Under the pieces are notes generated by a model. The model made no database searches. It worked only from the letters and a program-made list of their open reading frames with translations, and was not told the DNA's origin. A DNA stretch of 64,000 bases, from positions 61,013,810 to 61,077,809 of the forward strand of contig CM041083.1 in assembly GCA_023079485.1 (NCBI GenBank), in the 5' to 3' direction. Source of the DNA: Archilochus colubris (taxonomy: Eukaryota > Chordata > Aves > Apodiformes > Trochilidae). The translations under genes were made by a program, and so were the position numbers. This document shows positions 47,671 to 60,489 of the stretch, in pieces; position 1 is the stretch's first letter, and the number at the start of each line of letters is the position of its first letter.

Positions 47671-50600
47671 GCTGATAATTAGCTTTGCTATCTGGCATTT
47701 TGTATATTTTCAGTACTAACTCCATTCTTATTCAATGGAAGATGGTCTACAAGAGCCTTAGAGAAGCATTTTCAAACCAGATAACATCCTCAATGCACAG
47801 TAACTGTTTTAGAAGTCTTTTAGCAGATCAAATACTCTTTACCTCCCTTTTGCCTCAAGCTTTCAGCTCCTATGACGTGTCTCAAAAGAATAAATATGTA
47901 AAAATGGATACAACTGCATTTACTCTAAGAGTTTTAGCAAAGGAAGGAAGACCACATATTTTAGCTGGCAGTTCCAGCTATCCACATAGGCATTTTGAAT
48001 GTGCAGAAATTCACAATACCCATGTTAAGCGGGAAAATTACTCCTAGGTATCTTGAAGATGCATTGATTCTGTGTGACCTGCTATGATGCTACTGCATCC
48101 ACAGTCCCTCCGAGCCTTCAGATGCAAGATCTGCATCAAGGAGCCATTATCCATGTATAATCTTTACCCTCTGAAATAGAAGGTTAATATCATCTAGTAT
48201 AGCCTCCAAGTTGAATCAGTTAGGTAAAACACCTTATATAGTAGTTGCAAAGTCCACAAGAAGTGTGTTACAATGTTAGGCAGCTGTCCAGCTCACTATG
48301 TGGGACAGAAGACAGCTTGAGCTAAAATGGAAAGTGTTGCAAGTAGTGTGAAACACTTAAGAAGCAATTTCTTTAATATTAATGAGCATATATTTTTTCT
48401 ATAGCATTACAGCTGTAGCTGGTTCACTTCACAAGCTGATAGGAAAAAAAAAATAAAAAATAATCCCAGCATTTACTTGCAACACTGAGTCTTTTGGCTC
48501 CAAATTACACTTTTAGAGTAATGTAGGTCTGTTTGGCAACAAATACAGACATTTTTAATATCTCTTCACATCTCTGTGCAAAGAAAGGGAAGAACATAAA
48601 GCATGTCTGAGAAAAATAATCTAATTTTAAACAGTAATGTAATTTTATATGACAAGCAATGAAATATGACTGGGCTAGAGCCAGTAGCTTTCAATACTCT
48701 GCTTAAGAACAGAAAAGCAGAAACGGGATTTAAATACCATTCACAATGGTATTAGAACAAATGCACAGTGCTGTCTCACTCTATGGAAAAGCTTTGTTTT
48801 AAAGATCAGAGTGTACACTACTACTGCAGTAACAGCTAAACATAACTGTACTTTACCTGTGAACTCCCTTCACCAAGCACATTGGTGCCATCATCTTCAA
48901 CACATATTGCTACCGTAAGGTTTCTGACAGCCACTGGTAGGTGGTCAAAACAATTTCTCCCAGTTTGAGTTTGCTGAGTTTTTACCATAGGGTGAGATCA
49001 TAGTGTCTGAGCTGAGGTGGCTTTTAAACTTGCTAAATATTTACTAGTGAACATTTAAAGTTTTTATGTAAGCTACACATTTCAGAGCAGATCACAGAAG
49101 GAAGGATGGGAAATCATCAGTGAACTATTTCTCATGTGTGTTTATGTATATATATTTATCAAAAAAATCTTTAAGGAGAATCTTTAGATGAGAAATACTT
49201 TCCTCAATTGCAGGACTGCATTGTGGAAGAACTCTGCCACCGCCAGGCTTTGGAAAAGAAAGTAGAAGTTTGGCATAATGTAATCTGTAAATGTGTCTTT
49301 GCTGATTCTGTTACAATCCTGAGCTTGGAATCCACACAGATACATCTGAGTACAAGGGTTTGGAGCAGATGATGAAAACTGCAGTGGGTACATCGGGAAT
49401 CATTTACTTAAAACCTTTCAAGTCATGTTTATCTCCGATAGTGCAGTCCACTGCAGTCTACACAGCAAAACAGTTAGTACCCAAAGTTTGGGATATTTTC
49501 CTTTTGAATGTCTCAAGGCCTGTTTCATGGACTAAACACCCATTAGAGATCAAAGCACATCTTCTAGTTTAGTCTTTTCTGAAAGGAATCCACTCTGCTC
49601 TACAGTTTCCTTGTGATGAGAACAAAAACATGGTAAAAGAGCAATTCACTTTGAAGCCACACACCTTATTCTAACAGAAACACTGATGAAGGAGCACTTT
49701 AAGCATGTTTTAGTGAAGAGCCCGAAGGAGAGGAGGAGGTATTTTTCTTGTGCTTGTTCCTCCTACTCCTCTGAAACAGTTCATCACCAGGCACTGTTAC
49801 TCAAAGCAAGCAGAATATCTTTCTGGTACCTATCCTCAAAATTAGCATTTCCATAGAGCAGATGAAAGCAGAGAGACCATTTATTGCAACTAGTACATCT
49901 AGTAGCAAAGATAGAAAATTTGTCCTTCAAGTTCTGAAAAGGAGACTCTGTGACCTAAGTCACCTTGCAAAGTTGATAGGACTCTCCTATTTTACAGGGA
50001 AAAAAAAAAGAACTTAATTCAACAACCTATCAAATAACTTACATCTATTCTAATTACTGCAATATTTTCTTCAAAATTTACAACAGAGTTCCTGCAAAAC
50101 TATGGTTTCCAAATGTAGCCTTAGCTACACTGATGTGCTTTTTCTCACACACCATACTTTTCAGTGGCAGGAATGGGTGCAGTATACCACAGACAGACAA
50201 TAAAGGACCCAGCAGATAAATGATCCTAATCCAAAGAAAATGCATGGTAGACAACTTAACCAAATGCAAGGGCAAAAGGCTGAAGATCATGCAGAGGAAT
50301 TTATGGAATACCAGACATATTTGCTGGAAATACTGAGCTCTAGCCCTTAGTCCACACCAAGAGGCAGTAAAAAAAACATACTTGGAATGATTACACATAC
50401 TGGACCACCAAGTACATAGTGTTTTGGATTCCCAGAATAACTGCTGACCTCCACGTTCCCCAGTTACCACTTATGGAAGATAACTCTTCTCTCTTCCATC
50501 CTCCCTATCACTACAGAGACATCAAGCAACAAGCAGAAAGGGGAGAAGAAGAGGCAATAATAGAATTTGAAACATAGGTAATGGCCTTTTGCACTTCTTG

Positions 50601-51169
50601 AAATCAGACATGTTTGTGACAAGTCAGCACTGCTGAAAGTGGTCATTAAGCATAATGGAAAAAGCAGGAGCTCCCCCTTGTCCCCCAGGCTCAAAGTTCA
50701 ACAAATGAACTTTCCCATCTCCAATAATGGAATGAGGATTGTTAGGAGAGTGAAGTAGCACTGCTCACAACAAATGACAAGATAGGTAACTTCTTGATGC
50801 ATTTAATTTCTTTTGCGATGTTCTAAGAACTAGGGAATTACAAAGTGTGAGGTATGCATAGTACCAGGACTAAAAGGACTCCAGTTGGATCAGGTAAAAA
50901 TGGGTTACAAAATATTAGGAAAAGCAGTAACGAAAAATACAAACGATCTTATCCAGTCACATATCAGCTGCAAATCCAAACTCTGAAACCCTTGAAAATC
51001 AGTCCCAGGGAAAGTTCGAGGCTGTACTTTCAAAAGAAGGACATTCCATTTCTAGGAGACTAAAAGTGGAGGAATCTCCCATGCCAACCCCCTACTTGAT
51101 CTTCGTTGCCTGAAAGGTAAAGTGCATCCTTGATGCATGCACAGAGGTGACCTGGGAAACGTCGCTCTG
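47671..51169. other. Intergenic or STMP1 3' UTR, no gene seen
   Basis: No exon or transposon was recognised. The minus-strand STMP1 transcript must end somewhere here; a possible minus-strand AATAAA (TTTATT at 49880-49885) is weak support for a 1.3-kb 3' UTR. Confidence 0.45.
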
Positions 51170-51250
51170 TTAGGACTTGTCACTGGGAGGTTTCTTCTTA
51201 GCTTCCACATCCTTCTTAAACTCTTCGAGCTTCTTTGCAATATTAGGAAT
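51170..51250 (-). CDS. STMP1: STMP1 coding exon 3 and stop
   Basis: 26 codons plus TAA (complement of 51170-51172). Acceptor CTTCAAAG/ATTCC. It encodes the lysine/glutamate-rich tail [18 protein letters not shown]. The longer open frame continuing upstream on this strand reads into intron 2. Confidence 0.95.
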   Translation of the reverse strand: MPNIAKKLEEFKKDVEAKKKPPSDKS

Positions 51251-54200
51251 CTTTGAAGATAAAAGCAAGAAACAAATAAATATCACACAAATTACTAAAA
51301 AATCCTGAGATGTGTAAGCCACAGCAGGAAAGAAAATACCATAAATGCAACAAGAACTTCTGTGAAATTTAAACTCGTTTTTAAGATAAAAGATTCCAAG
51401 ATCTGTTACCTTATACAAAGCAACATCAAGCAAATGACAAATGAAAGCACCTCACCTAGGCTACAGCAAATGTTTTAGAGTGTTGAAACTAGAAGTCAGC
51501 TAGTGGTGATGGGCACAAGGGGAAGAAAAAAAATCACCTCACAGCACATTTGGTAAAACCAGTCTGTCTTCCTTACTAAGAGAGGACAAACTGCCAAGCA
51601 TAAGCCAGTTTAAGAACTGATGCACAGACTTCAATATTGACTTTCAGAGAGGAAATTAGATTGCACTATCCTGGGCACAACCAAGAGAAGAGAGATGTTC
51701 AAGAGCAGCAAATATGTTCTCAAAAAAATCTATGAAGAAATACTTTTCCTGGTCCATTTTGTGGGAAAAAAATGCTACTTCATTGTTAATTGGCAATATT
51801 TTGCAGTTTCACACTTGAATGAAAATTCAGTTTACTCTTGTGAACTTCAAAACGTCACCTTCCTCTTGAAAATAAATACATTTTGATAAAGCAGCCCAAT
51901 GGTAAATTTTGACAAGTTTTAAATCAATAAGAAACAAGGGGTAACTTGTAGGAGCAAGGAATAGATTATCTCATTACTCTAGCTAAAACTGGGACTTGAC
52001 AACACAGGATTTTACAAGACAAGTGATAAAAATGTAAATAAAATCAGTTTGCACTATAAAAAAAAAACAAACAAAAACCATGGACTTTTACAGAAGGAAC
52101 ATTAATCAAAACAGATTTCAGTTCTCTCATTGGATGGCTTGAGACTAGTAGCACTGGTAATATAATAAGTTTCTCTCTTATATTCCCTTTCAAACTTTAT
52201 CTGTCTTGGAGCAAATGAAACTAAAAACCCAGACTGTAACCTGCCTGACATTTAAGATAAATTAAGAGAACTCCACTCCAGACAGCAGAATCTTCCATGT
52301 GCTTATAAGTAAGCACATCTGTGTACAGCTGCAGAATTAAGACCTGATTATGACAAGTTTATCTTACATATCAGTTAAAACAAATGAACCTTGATACCAG
52401 CAATAATAACACCTTGATACCCTTCACACTGCACATCAGTGTTACTTAACTCATTCCCAGGGAATCATTTCCTGCAAATCAAAAGCAAACGTCCCCCTCT
52501 TGTGGTACTACTTATAATGGCATACACTCTAAATATTACAATAATTAGTACCAGAAAAGCAAAATACTATTTTTACAATACATATTGACACACATGTTCT
52601 TATGACTAGATTTTCATAATACTATAAAACATATATTGGAAAGAACAAACAACTTTTTATTAGTGTTCTAATTGGAGTGACTGGACAGGAAACATAAAAG
52701 TTCATCTATGAGCAAAAAAATAAGAATTCTTCAAACAAGATTATTTCAATATTGAAGACTAAAGGATAGCAAAACATAAATGTCTTAGATTTGAGCTTCA
52801 ACAGCTTGTTTTTAAAACGAGGCTAATATAGATTGCATAATAATGGAAAAATTATTTGTTGTAGATTTCATTAACTCCACTACCCTGTAAATAGCTAAGT
52901 GGCACTGCTCTTACAAGGGTTTCTGCTGATTCTGAAGAAATTAAAACCTTGTATGGAAGACTCTGCTCTAAATCTTCTTCTTCAACTCCAACTCTCACTG
53001 TGAGAAAAGAAGGAAAAAAAAGAATGCAGGTCGATATACTGTTTGAAGTATGAGCAGGTGCTGACTTTTCCCCAAAAAAAAGCTAGCAAAGCTTATTCTG
53101 ATTACTGTAACAGCAGATGCTCTGTAGGATTTTAAAGTAACAAACAGGTATACTGAGTGGAAAACAATATAAGTAGACAGGCTGTCAAGAGTCAAGAAAA
53201 CATTATTTTAGTGCTAGTACAATGCATGAGAAGGTTCTAAACCTTTTCTGTTTCTCCTGGCTTTATCTATGTAGATGCTTGTTCACCATATGTATCCTGT
53301 AGGGCCACAAAAGCAATTAAGGCTTTAAGTATTACTCCATCACTGAGATGTCAAAGAGGCAGGTGATTTGGTTCCATTTACATTCCAGTTCCTTTGTAAC
53401 TGAAGTCAGTATGATCTGCATTCTGTTTAAGTGAAATAAACCATCAAAATAAAGATTGATTCAGTTCTGAATGAGAGAAAACCTTATATTTTCAGTTCAA
53501 AATATGTTTAAGTTCGAGAATACAAGGATACTCACATCATAGTTCTGAGCCAGATACATCCCAACCACATTGCCAAGAGTAAAACCAAGCTAAAAAGGAA
53601 GACAGGGAGAAAAGAATATTTAACATCCTTTCATCGAAAGCATATTGGTTAAAATAATTAAAAAATAAAATAAAAATCTTGCAAGTCATGTGAAGACTAA
53701 AGAGTTTCAATTCTGCTCCAACTTAATTTCTCACCCTTCTTCCAGAGGTACAATTTTACCCATGCTATTCATCAGGAAAATCTTACTGTCATTTCCTAAA
53801 TACATCACAGTTGTGTTTTAAGTATGCAGTTCTATGATTACTAGGATCACATTATGATCACCTTTGTAAAATTCTTGACACTCACAAAGGCAGCCCACCT
53901 GTTTGCCAGCTGAGGAAAAGCCTCAAGCATACCAACATTTTTAGAGTGAAAGAAATTCCTCTCTTTAAAGGCAAGTGATGAGATTTTCACTGAGCAGCTC
54001 CTTAAGATACTGGGGTTTATTTGTATCATTGCACTTCACAGTGCATATGTTCTATAGTATGAAAGCTCACTGGACTATTTTAGAAAGGGACACTTAATTA
54101 TTAATATTGTTCCTTCATTGCCAGTATATGAATCACTCTATAATGACAGCTGAGAACAGTTCTATGTAAATTATATGGTATTGTCTATGGTCACTGATGT

Positions 54201-56534
54201 GAAAATAAGAATAGCTTAAGAAAAATAAAACCACTGCCCACAGTAACAACTTTTTTATCACATACTGACTAGAAATCTGTTCCATGCCCAAAGGAGGATG
54301 CAGTACAGCTTGTATTTCCATAAGTATTGCTGGTAAAAAGCTAGCTAGCTGTAGAAAACTAAAAGTTCTTGAAAACTGTCAAATGAACCATGACCATCAC
54401 TTTAGTATGCTCTTAAACAGATTTTTGGTCTTATTCTTTGTTTACTATTAGCTTTTAAGGAGCTTAACTTTAAAAATTCAAGAAAAAGTCAGGGATTTTT
54501 TTGTGTGTGTACTTCAGTGGTTATTATTAGCTCTTGTGTTTTAATTATCAGTCCTCTGAGAGATATTAACATTGTACTGATGTAAACCAAACTTGTGATT
54601 CCTCTTAATGCAGACCATCAGTCTAGCAGAGAAATTCCTGTATATTTAACACTGAGAACTCCCTTGAAAACACAACCCCAGTCCTTGTTTAGGAGCCCTT
54701 TTCTAGGTTTTCACCCTTTCACATTTCCAAAGATGGACCAACTATCATATTCTGCTGTGTGACTTCTCCTGTAAACATAGCACTGACATCAGTACTCCCT
54801 TCAAGTGCACTCCTTTACTAGAAGTCTTGCACTGCATCTATCCAGTTACTTTTATAGTTGACAATTCAAGCAGAGAGAAACATTTCACTGTTTAGACTTC
54901 AGTAATGTGGATATCAAAACATGCAGCCAATCAAAATATGCATGTTAACTAAGGACAACAGGGCTGATGAGAATTCAGAGCCTGCCAGTTTCTACCCAGC
55001 ATTTCAAGCTGCACTTTAAACAAATGTTTATTTTACGCTTGACTCTGGATAGCAAAAATACCTGGTTTGCAAGATTACCCCTTTATCTCCCAGTTACAGC
55101 CCTAACAAGGGAGAGCAAGAGTCAAACACACAATCTACACCCAAAGAGGGAAGAAACTCAGAGTCAGTGTATTTTTTTTCTAACCTCTGGTCCCTAATCA
55201 AGAAGTCATAATTTGTAAAAGGTTTTCATCTAGCAACTGCAACAGAAAAAATATTAGCAGCAAGCAAGAAGAGTTGATAAACACAGAAACTTTGAGAGGG
55301 GCTATGTGTATTTATTCTTACTGAGAGTTTTCAGTGGAGTGGAGACTGTAAGAGAGAGCTAGAGAAATTACGTTATTACATTTTATTCTGAATTCGAGAG
55401 AAGAAATAGGTCTTATTTATTCTTTTCATAAAAAACATGAGTGCCTCCCTACCTAAAATTGGCTATCTCTTCTTGCTCTGTATCAAAACACTGGGTATGA
55501 AACTTACAAGTCAGCTGAATCACATTTTGCCCAGTAAAATATGAAAGGTCACCTTGGGACATATCTGAACGAAACTAAAACCCTACAGTATCCCTCACAC
55601 CACTAGAGTGAAAAACAGGGGATTGTTTCCATGCTTTCTTATAGCAGAAATCAGCATCTTTTCTAGTCAGGTAATTTATTTCCAAACCTGGCAATATTAA
55701 AAATACCAGCATCGATTAAGTATTTCATAAGATTAGGCAGGCATCCAACTTCAGACACCGAGAAGAGTTTAGGGGAACAAACAGAAGTATTAAAGTAAGA
55801 ATAGTACAAAAACATTTATTCTATTAATTCTGCTGTTGTGAAGGGGATGTAATGAAAGATGGTGATAAACCACCCCTCGCCTTTACGTCTCCCCATAAAA
55901 ATCCCCATTTCCAGTGGTAAATGTTTAAAAGGAAGCAAAACGGCCCAAGACTTAAAACATACAAAAGGAGGGAGGTACGTATGCTATTACAGAGACATCT
56001 GAGCATCAGGAGGGCATCAAAAACCTGATCAATCTGCAAATTACGGGTATGAATTAGGAGGGAAAAGAAAACCAAGACTGAATTCCATATTCGGAGTGTT
56101 TTTAAGGCAGTGCCGCTGCGGGGAGCAGGGGTAAGCGCCGAGGAGCGGGGCGAGGCGACTCAAGGGGTCACAGGGCGGGTCTGAAGGAACCGGGGAAGGG
56201 AAACCGCCCGAAGCCGCACCCACGGGGATGCCGCGCTGCCGGAGAGCCAAAACTGGGCGCAGTCGCCCCGTTTGAGCAGCCCCACGGCCACGGGGGGAAG
56301 AGAATCACGCCCGGGGCAGGAGCGCTGGTGGAGAGACCGCCGTGCTGATGGGAGAGGCCGCCGGCGGCCCCTCGGGCCTCAGTGTGCGGGCGGGGACAGC
56401 TCACAGCAAATTTCCTCCCTCCCCTCGCCAAGGAGCGGCCACCGCCGCCGCCCGCCTCTCTCCGCCCTGCCGCGAAATGGCGGCGGCGCCGTCGTCGCTA
56501 TCGCTCCGCAGAGCCTTACCAAGAACTGCAGCAT
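51170..56534 (-). CDS. STMP1: STMP1, short transmembrane mitochondrial protein (3 coding exons)
   Basis: STMP1 (C7orf73, mitolamban) is a ~47-residue single-pass microprotein of the mitochondrial inner membrane associated with respiratory complex III. Exons on the minus strand: 56534-56520, 53589-53536 and 51250-51170, all GT-AG and phase 0, giving 49 codons plus TAA. The sequence runs MLQFL / [18 protein letters not shown] / [19 protein letters not shown]..., nearly identical to the human protein through residue 35, with a slightly longer PPSDKS end. Residues ~4-20 form the membrane segment; the rest is a charged helix. The start has a GCCGCCATG context and lies in a CpG island. It converges with SLC13A4, as in the human gene order. 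Confidence 0.95.
51251..53535 (-). other. STMP1 intron 2
   Basis: A 2.3-kb AT-rich intron with no recognised transposon, exon or RNA gene. Confidence 0.6.
53536..53589 (-). CDS. STMP1: STMP1 coding exon 2
   Basis: 18 codons encoding [18 protein letters not shown], the membrane segment. Acceptor CCTTTTTAG, donor GAT/gtgag. It is too short for length-based ORF detection. Confidence 0.95.
53590..56519 (-). other. STMP1 intron 1
   Basis: A 2.9-kb intron, AT-rich except for its CpG-island end above 56100. No other feature was recognised. Confidence 0.6.
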
Positions 56535-56920
56535 GGCGGCCGCCTGCCTGCTTCCCTGCCTCTCTGCTTGCCTGCTGGGGAAGTCAGGCGGGCGGTGACG
56601 GCTCCTCTTCCGGCTGCCAACCGGCCCGCCCTTACCGCCGCGGGGAGGGATGCACCCAGTACCGCCCGCCCGCACGCCTGGGGCTGACCAGCGGCTTCTG
56701 TCCCGGCCGGCCCCGGGTCTGGGAGGAACCCGGGGGTGGGTGCTTGGGGCAGCACCTCCGGCATCGCTCCGCTCCGATTTTAGGGATGATGAAGAGCGCA
56801 AAGAGGGCTCCGGGTCATTTTGTAAAGCCTCCCTGCCGAAGCACAGGAGGGGAGTCTGGTTGCCGGCCAGGTAGCGGGGCAGCACCGCGGAATCGGGGCA
56901 GTTAAATGAGAGTCTCTTTA
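56105..56920 (-). promoter_or_regulatory. CpG island promoter of STMP1
   Basis: About 0.8 kb of GC-rich, CpG-dense sequence in an otherwise AT-rich region, centred on the STMP1 start codon at 56534. There is no obvious TATA box, as is usual for housekeeping CpG promoters. Transcription must run leftward into STMP1; rightward transcription is possible but has no visible gene. Confidence 0.85.
56520..56534 (-). CDS. STMP1: STMP1 coding exon 1
   Basis: Only five codons, MLQFL, followed by a consensus gtaagg donor. The context GCGGCCGCCATGC is a near-ideal translation start. The longer open frame on this strand through the CpG island is not coding beyond these codons. Confidence 0.9.
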
Positions 56921-57112
56921 AACTTAAATGAGAGTTTTTTACAGAACGGGTCTTAAAGGAAGGATCAGGTGAACCAGACACTTAGATGCGGACGAAATTC
57001 TGTATGGTTTGGTGTCCCCTGCCTCAATCTCTGCCTCTCGTGGCAAACAAAGCTGAAAGAAACTTTTCCTTCTTTTCCCCCTTCCTTACTTAACACTCAC
57101 CAGACCACATCT

Positions 57113-57575
57113 TGGGTACCCAGGGACGGGTTTGGGGCCCCAGCGTAAGAAGGACTTGGACAAACTGGAGGAGGCATAGGAGTGAGCCCTAGAAGCTGAT
57201 CAGAGCAGGAGACCTCCCTGTGAAGAGAGGCTGAAGGAGCATCCATGGCTCAGCCACCACAGAGGGGGATCTGATGTCCCCTCCCAAAAAGGGGGGGGAG
57301 GTATTGGTCAGCTGGAGCCAGAATCTTAATATTGAGGCACCAGGGACAAGATGAAATGAGAGGATGCCTGTGTGTAAGGACAGACCCTTTTGGCACTTGC
57401 CAGAGAGACTTTGATTACACAGACACTGTGCTGTCTTTACCTATGGAGGTTTCCAAGACCCAGCAGTGTTAAACCCTGAGCAACCCACTCAGCTCAGAGC
57501 TGGTCCTGCCCTTAGCAGGAGGTTGCTCTAGGGACTTCCCGAGGGTTCCTCCCACCTGAATCATCCTATGATCCC
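57113..57575 (+). mobile_element. Old CR1 LINE 3' fragment
   Basis: Degenerate CR1: AAGAAGGACTTGGACAAACTGG, then GATCAGAGCAGGAGACCTCCC with AGGCTGAAGGAGC, and a 3' end with AGCAGGAGGTTGCTCTAGGG and ATCATCCTATGATCC. It is more diverged than the intron 3 copy and 5' truncated. Confidence 0.8.
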
Positions 57576-57585
57576 ACAAGAGCTT

Positions 57586-58070
57586 TCAAAAAAAAACAAA
57601 AAACAAACAAACAAACAAAAAAACGTGTTCTCTTTTTTGTTCCTTCTTTCTCTCTTTCCTTTTTTTTAATTTTTTTTTTCCTACTTGCATGATTAGAAAA
57701 TGAAGAGTAATTGTCCATGTGGAACACAGGGTTACTGGGTTTAGTTTCTTGTAATGGCTACCCTTAATTAAATGAGATTTGAGCAGAAAATATCAGTTTG
57801 GGAGATTTCTCCTCCTGAAAATCATTAAGAGACTGGAAACTATTGCAATATATTACAAATCTCTTTCACGTGTTGTTTCAGATTAAAAAAATAAAAACCA
57901 AAAGAAAAAAAAAAACAAAGCTGAAAAACAACAACAGTAACAATAATAATAATAAAAACCAAAATGAAAACAACCCCCCCCCCAAAAAAAAAAAACCCCA
58001 ACAAAACCCCAAAACAAGCAACAAACTAAAAAGAAACAACAAAACAACTTCAAACCCAAACCCCTCCATC
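57586..58070. repeat. A-rich low-complexity region
   Basis: Includes an AAAC-type repeat (57587-57625) and an almost entirely A/C/AAT sequence at 57880-58065 with a C-run and A-run. Lysine/asparagine-rich and phenylalanine/leucine-rich frames here are compositional artefacts. Confidence 0.85.
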
Positions 58071-60489
58071 TGGATGTTGTGGCACTATTGGGCATCTCTG
58101 TAGTTAAACCAAGTTAACTAATTAAGCGTCCCTTTCCCAGAAAGCTCAAATGTTCCATGTAGTAGACAACATGTAGCTCTCTTCTTTTCTGGAGCACTTA
58201 CCTTAGTGAAGTAAAGAAGTATCTTCTACGCCATTTAGGAAAAGAAGCACAGTAATATACTAAGTAACTTTTAAACTTTTTTTTTTTTTTTCTTCCTGTC
58301 CTGGTGATACTGTAGTGAGGAGCTAGGCTGGAGACAACTTTCTTTTGAATTTCAGGCTGTCCCAAAGCCTGCTGTGTTTTGCTTCTTTCTCTGGGCCAGA
58401 GCTGACTTTTGGAAATCTCACACAGAATTTTGGATGGATGCGGCACAAGACCCAGGCTTGGGACTCCTTGCTTTCTGGATTAGTCCTCTCTGGAGTCTTG
58501 GAAACGAGCTTTGGTTTTGAAACAGGAACAAATCACTTGGTAAATATATTTTCCTAGTGCTAAGGCCTTCTACGCATGTAGAGGATCAGAGCATTAAGAT
58601 AGTATTGCAGGCTACAGCCTGAGCACATCAGAAATCAGGAAGAAACAAGGCTTTTAGTAATAGCAATGCCTCCACAGTATCATCATAGGGAAATAAAGTT
58701 TTTCCTGTTTCCTGCTTATTAAAAATGTTGTTATTATGCTTAGACTAATGACTACAACATCTGTTAGACAGTCTTGGCTCAACAGCACTGTACAAAGTTG
58801 TTTTCCTACATGCAGTGAATTTTATCTGTGACATTCAGTGGGCAGCCAAAATTAATTTTTTCCTTTAAAGTAAATCCATTCCATTTACATCAGTCAATGC
58901 TGAATCATTTTGAGTTAGAGACTTCAGAGAATAGGTCTGATGGATGACATGTTATTAGAAAGAAGAGCTCAGTCTGACAGCTGTAATTGCAATTGGTGAA
59001 CTTTTATACCTGGGGAAAAAATAATAATTAAAAATTAATAATTATTTTTAAAAGGAAAAGAACAAGGTTGGGTTTTTGTTTTTGTTTTTGTTTTTCTTTT
59101 TGTGAGCTACCCCAGATATGACTTCACCTCAGACCACAGAGAGTCTTATAATCAAACAGCTCTTACTTCAGCCTGGACATTGACTGTAACTTGGTTGGAA
59201 TGCATGTATTGATCTTGAGGAAGAGAAGGAATCAGGAAGAGGCACACAAAGCTGTCTCTAACACCACTGATGCTCTTCTGGGCAATGTTCAAGGGGTGTA
59301 AGGAGCCCCTTGTGCTACATGGCACTGGTTTTGTTTTGCCTGCTTGGGCATGGCCTGTTACATGACCTGCTTTCCATTTGCTTTGTTTTTTTCATTCCCT
59401 CCTTGTCTTGACAGAGTAGGGTACAAGTTACAATCATTCTCAGCCCCAGGGCTCAAGGATGTCTTGTTTAGGTACTTGTTTTATGTTTGTTGTCTTCTTT
59501 TGGATACTTTTTGCAGCTTCATCTCTTGTATCTACCAGCTGTTTCCATAGAGATTGGTGGAGCACATAGAGAATAGGGCAAGGAGCAGCAGCCCAAGTGA
59601 GAGTATTTTGAACTTGTGTGACACCAAGCTGCTGCACTAACTGATTTACAACATCTTTGCTTTAGCTTCTTTCACTTTGCCATCACACATGCACGTTTTA
59701 GGAAACTGAGTAAAAAAACTCAGGTCTAAAAAAAACAACAAGTCTGAATTGAGAAGTGGATTATCTGCAGTATAAAGAATGTGAGCACTAGTGAGATCCC
59801 AGGAGCTAGTGCTTGCATTTCATAAAAAAATTGCTGAAATGCTGAATATCAAGTTTAGTGAGTTCTTCAGTCACCTGCAGATGAGATGTACAGATAGTCT
59901 TATAATTTTGAGCAATGGTCTTCTGCAGGCAAATTTTAAATAATACCCATACATATAATGAACGACATCTCTAGAAACATTATCCCTTGTAACCAAGCAT
60001 CTTGAAGAGTAATCTACTTAAAATGAGTAAGGTTGGAAAACTCATCTTTCTAACTGTGATAGGGACAAAAAGAAAGGTATAACTTTTAATACATTTCCTG
60101 CTGGAGAAGATTTTCTCCATGTTGCCTACTTTACTCAGGTGATCTACAAGTATAGTCAAGCCCATAAGGTATGCAGAAAGCTTGTTTGTCAGGAAGTACC
60201 TGCTATTGTACATAATTATGAATTGCTAAATCCTATTTGAAAATGTATTCATGTTGATTTCATCTTCAACGTGCGTGTTCAGGTCAGTGTGCACTCAATG
60301 AAACATAAGAATCCCATTCTTAAAGGCTAGTATTAAACTTACCCTGTTTTTCACAATGGGTTTGGGCTTGTATACCAGGACAAGACAGTTCTGTATGTTA
60401 GGCCCAGTAGAAAAGGAGTGTGTTATGCCATTACATCATGAGAAATGCTAACAGAGAAGAGCTTACACTCTTATACCAATGTAAATTTA
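58071..60489. other. Intergenic, no gene seen
   Basis: AT-rich unique sequence with a poly(T) run near 58277-58290 and a GTTTTT repeat near 59070-59100. No exon of the expected neighbour NUP205 was recognised on the minus strand. Confidence 0.5.

Noticed and set aside
56342..56905. 187-codon plus-strand frame in the CpG island
   Set aside because: Low-complexity arginine/proline/alanine-rich frame typical of GC-rich DNA; no family resemblance.
56379..56981. 200-codon minus-strand frame in the CpG island
   Set aside because: Only its internal MLQFL start is real (STMP1 exon 1). The rest reads GC-rich 5' flank and intron past a consensus splice donor.
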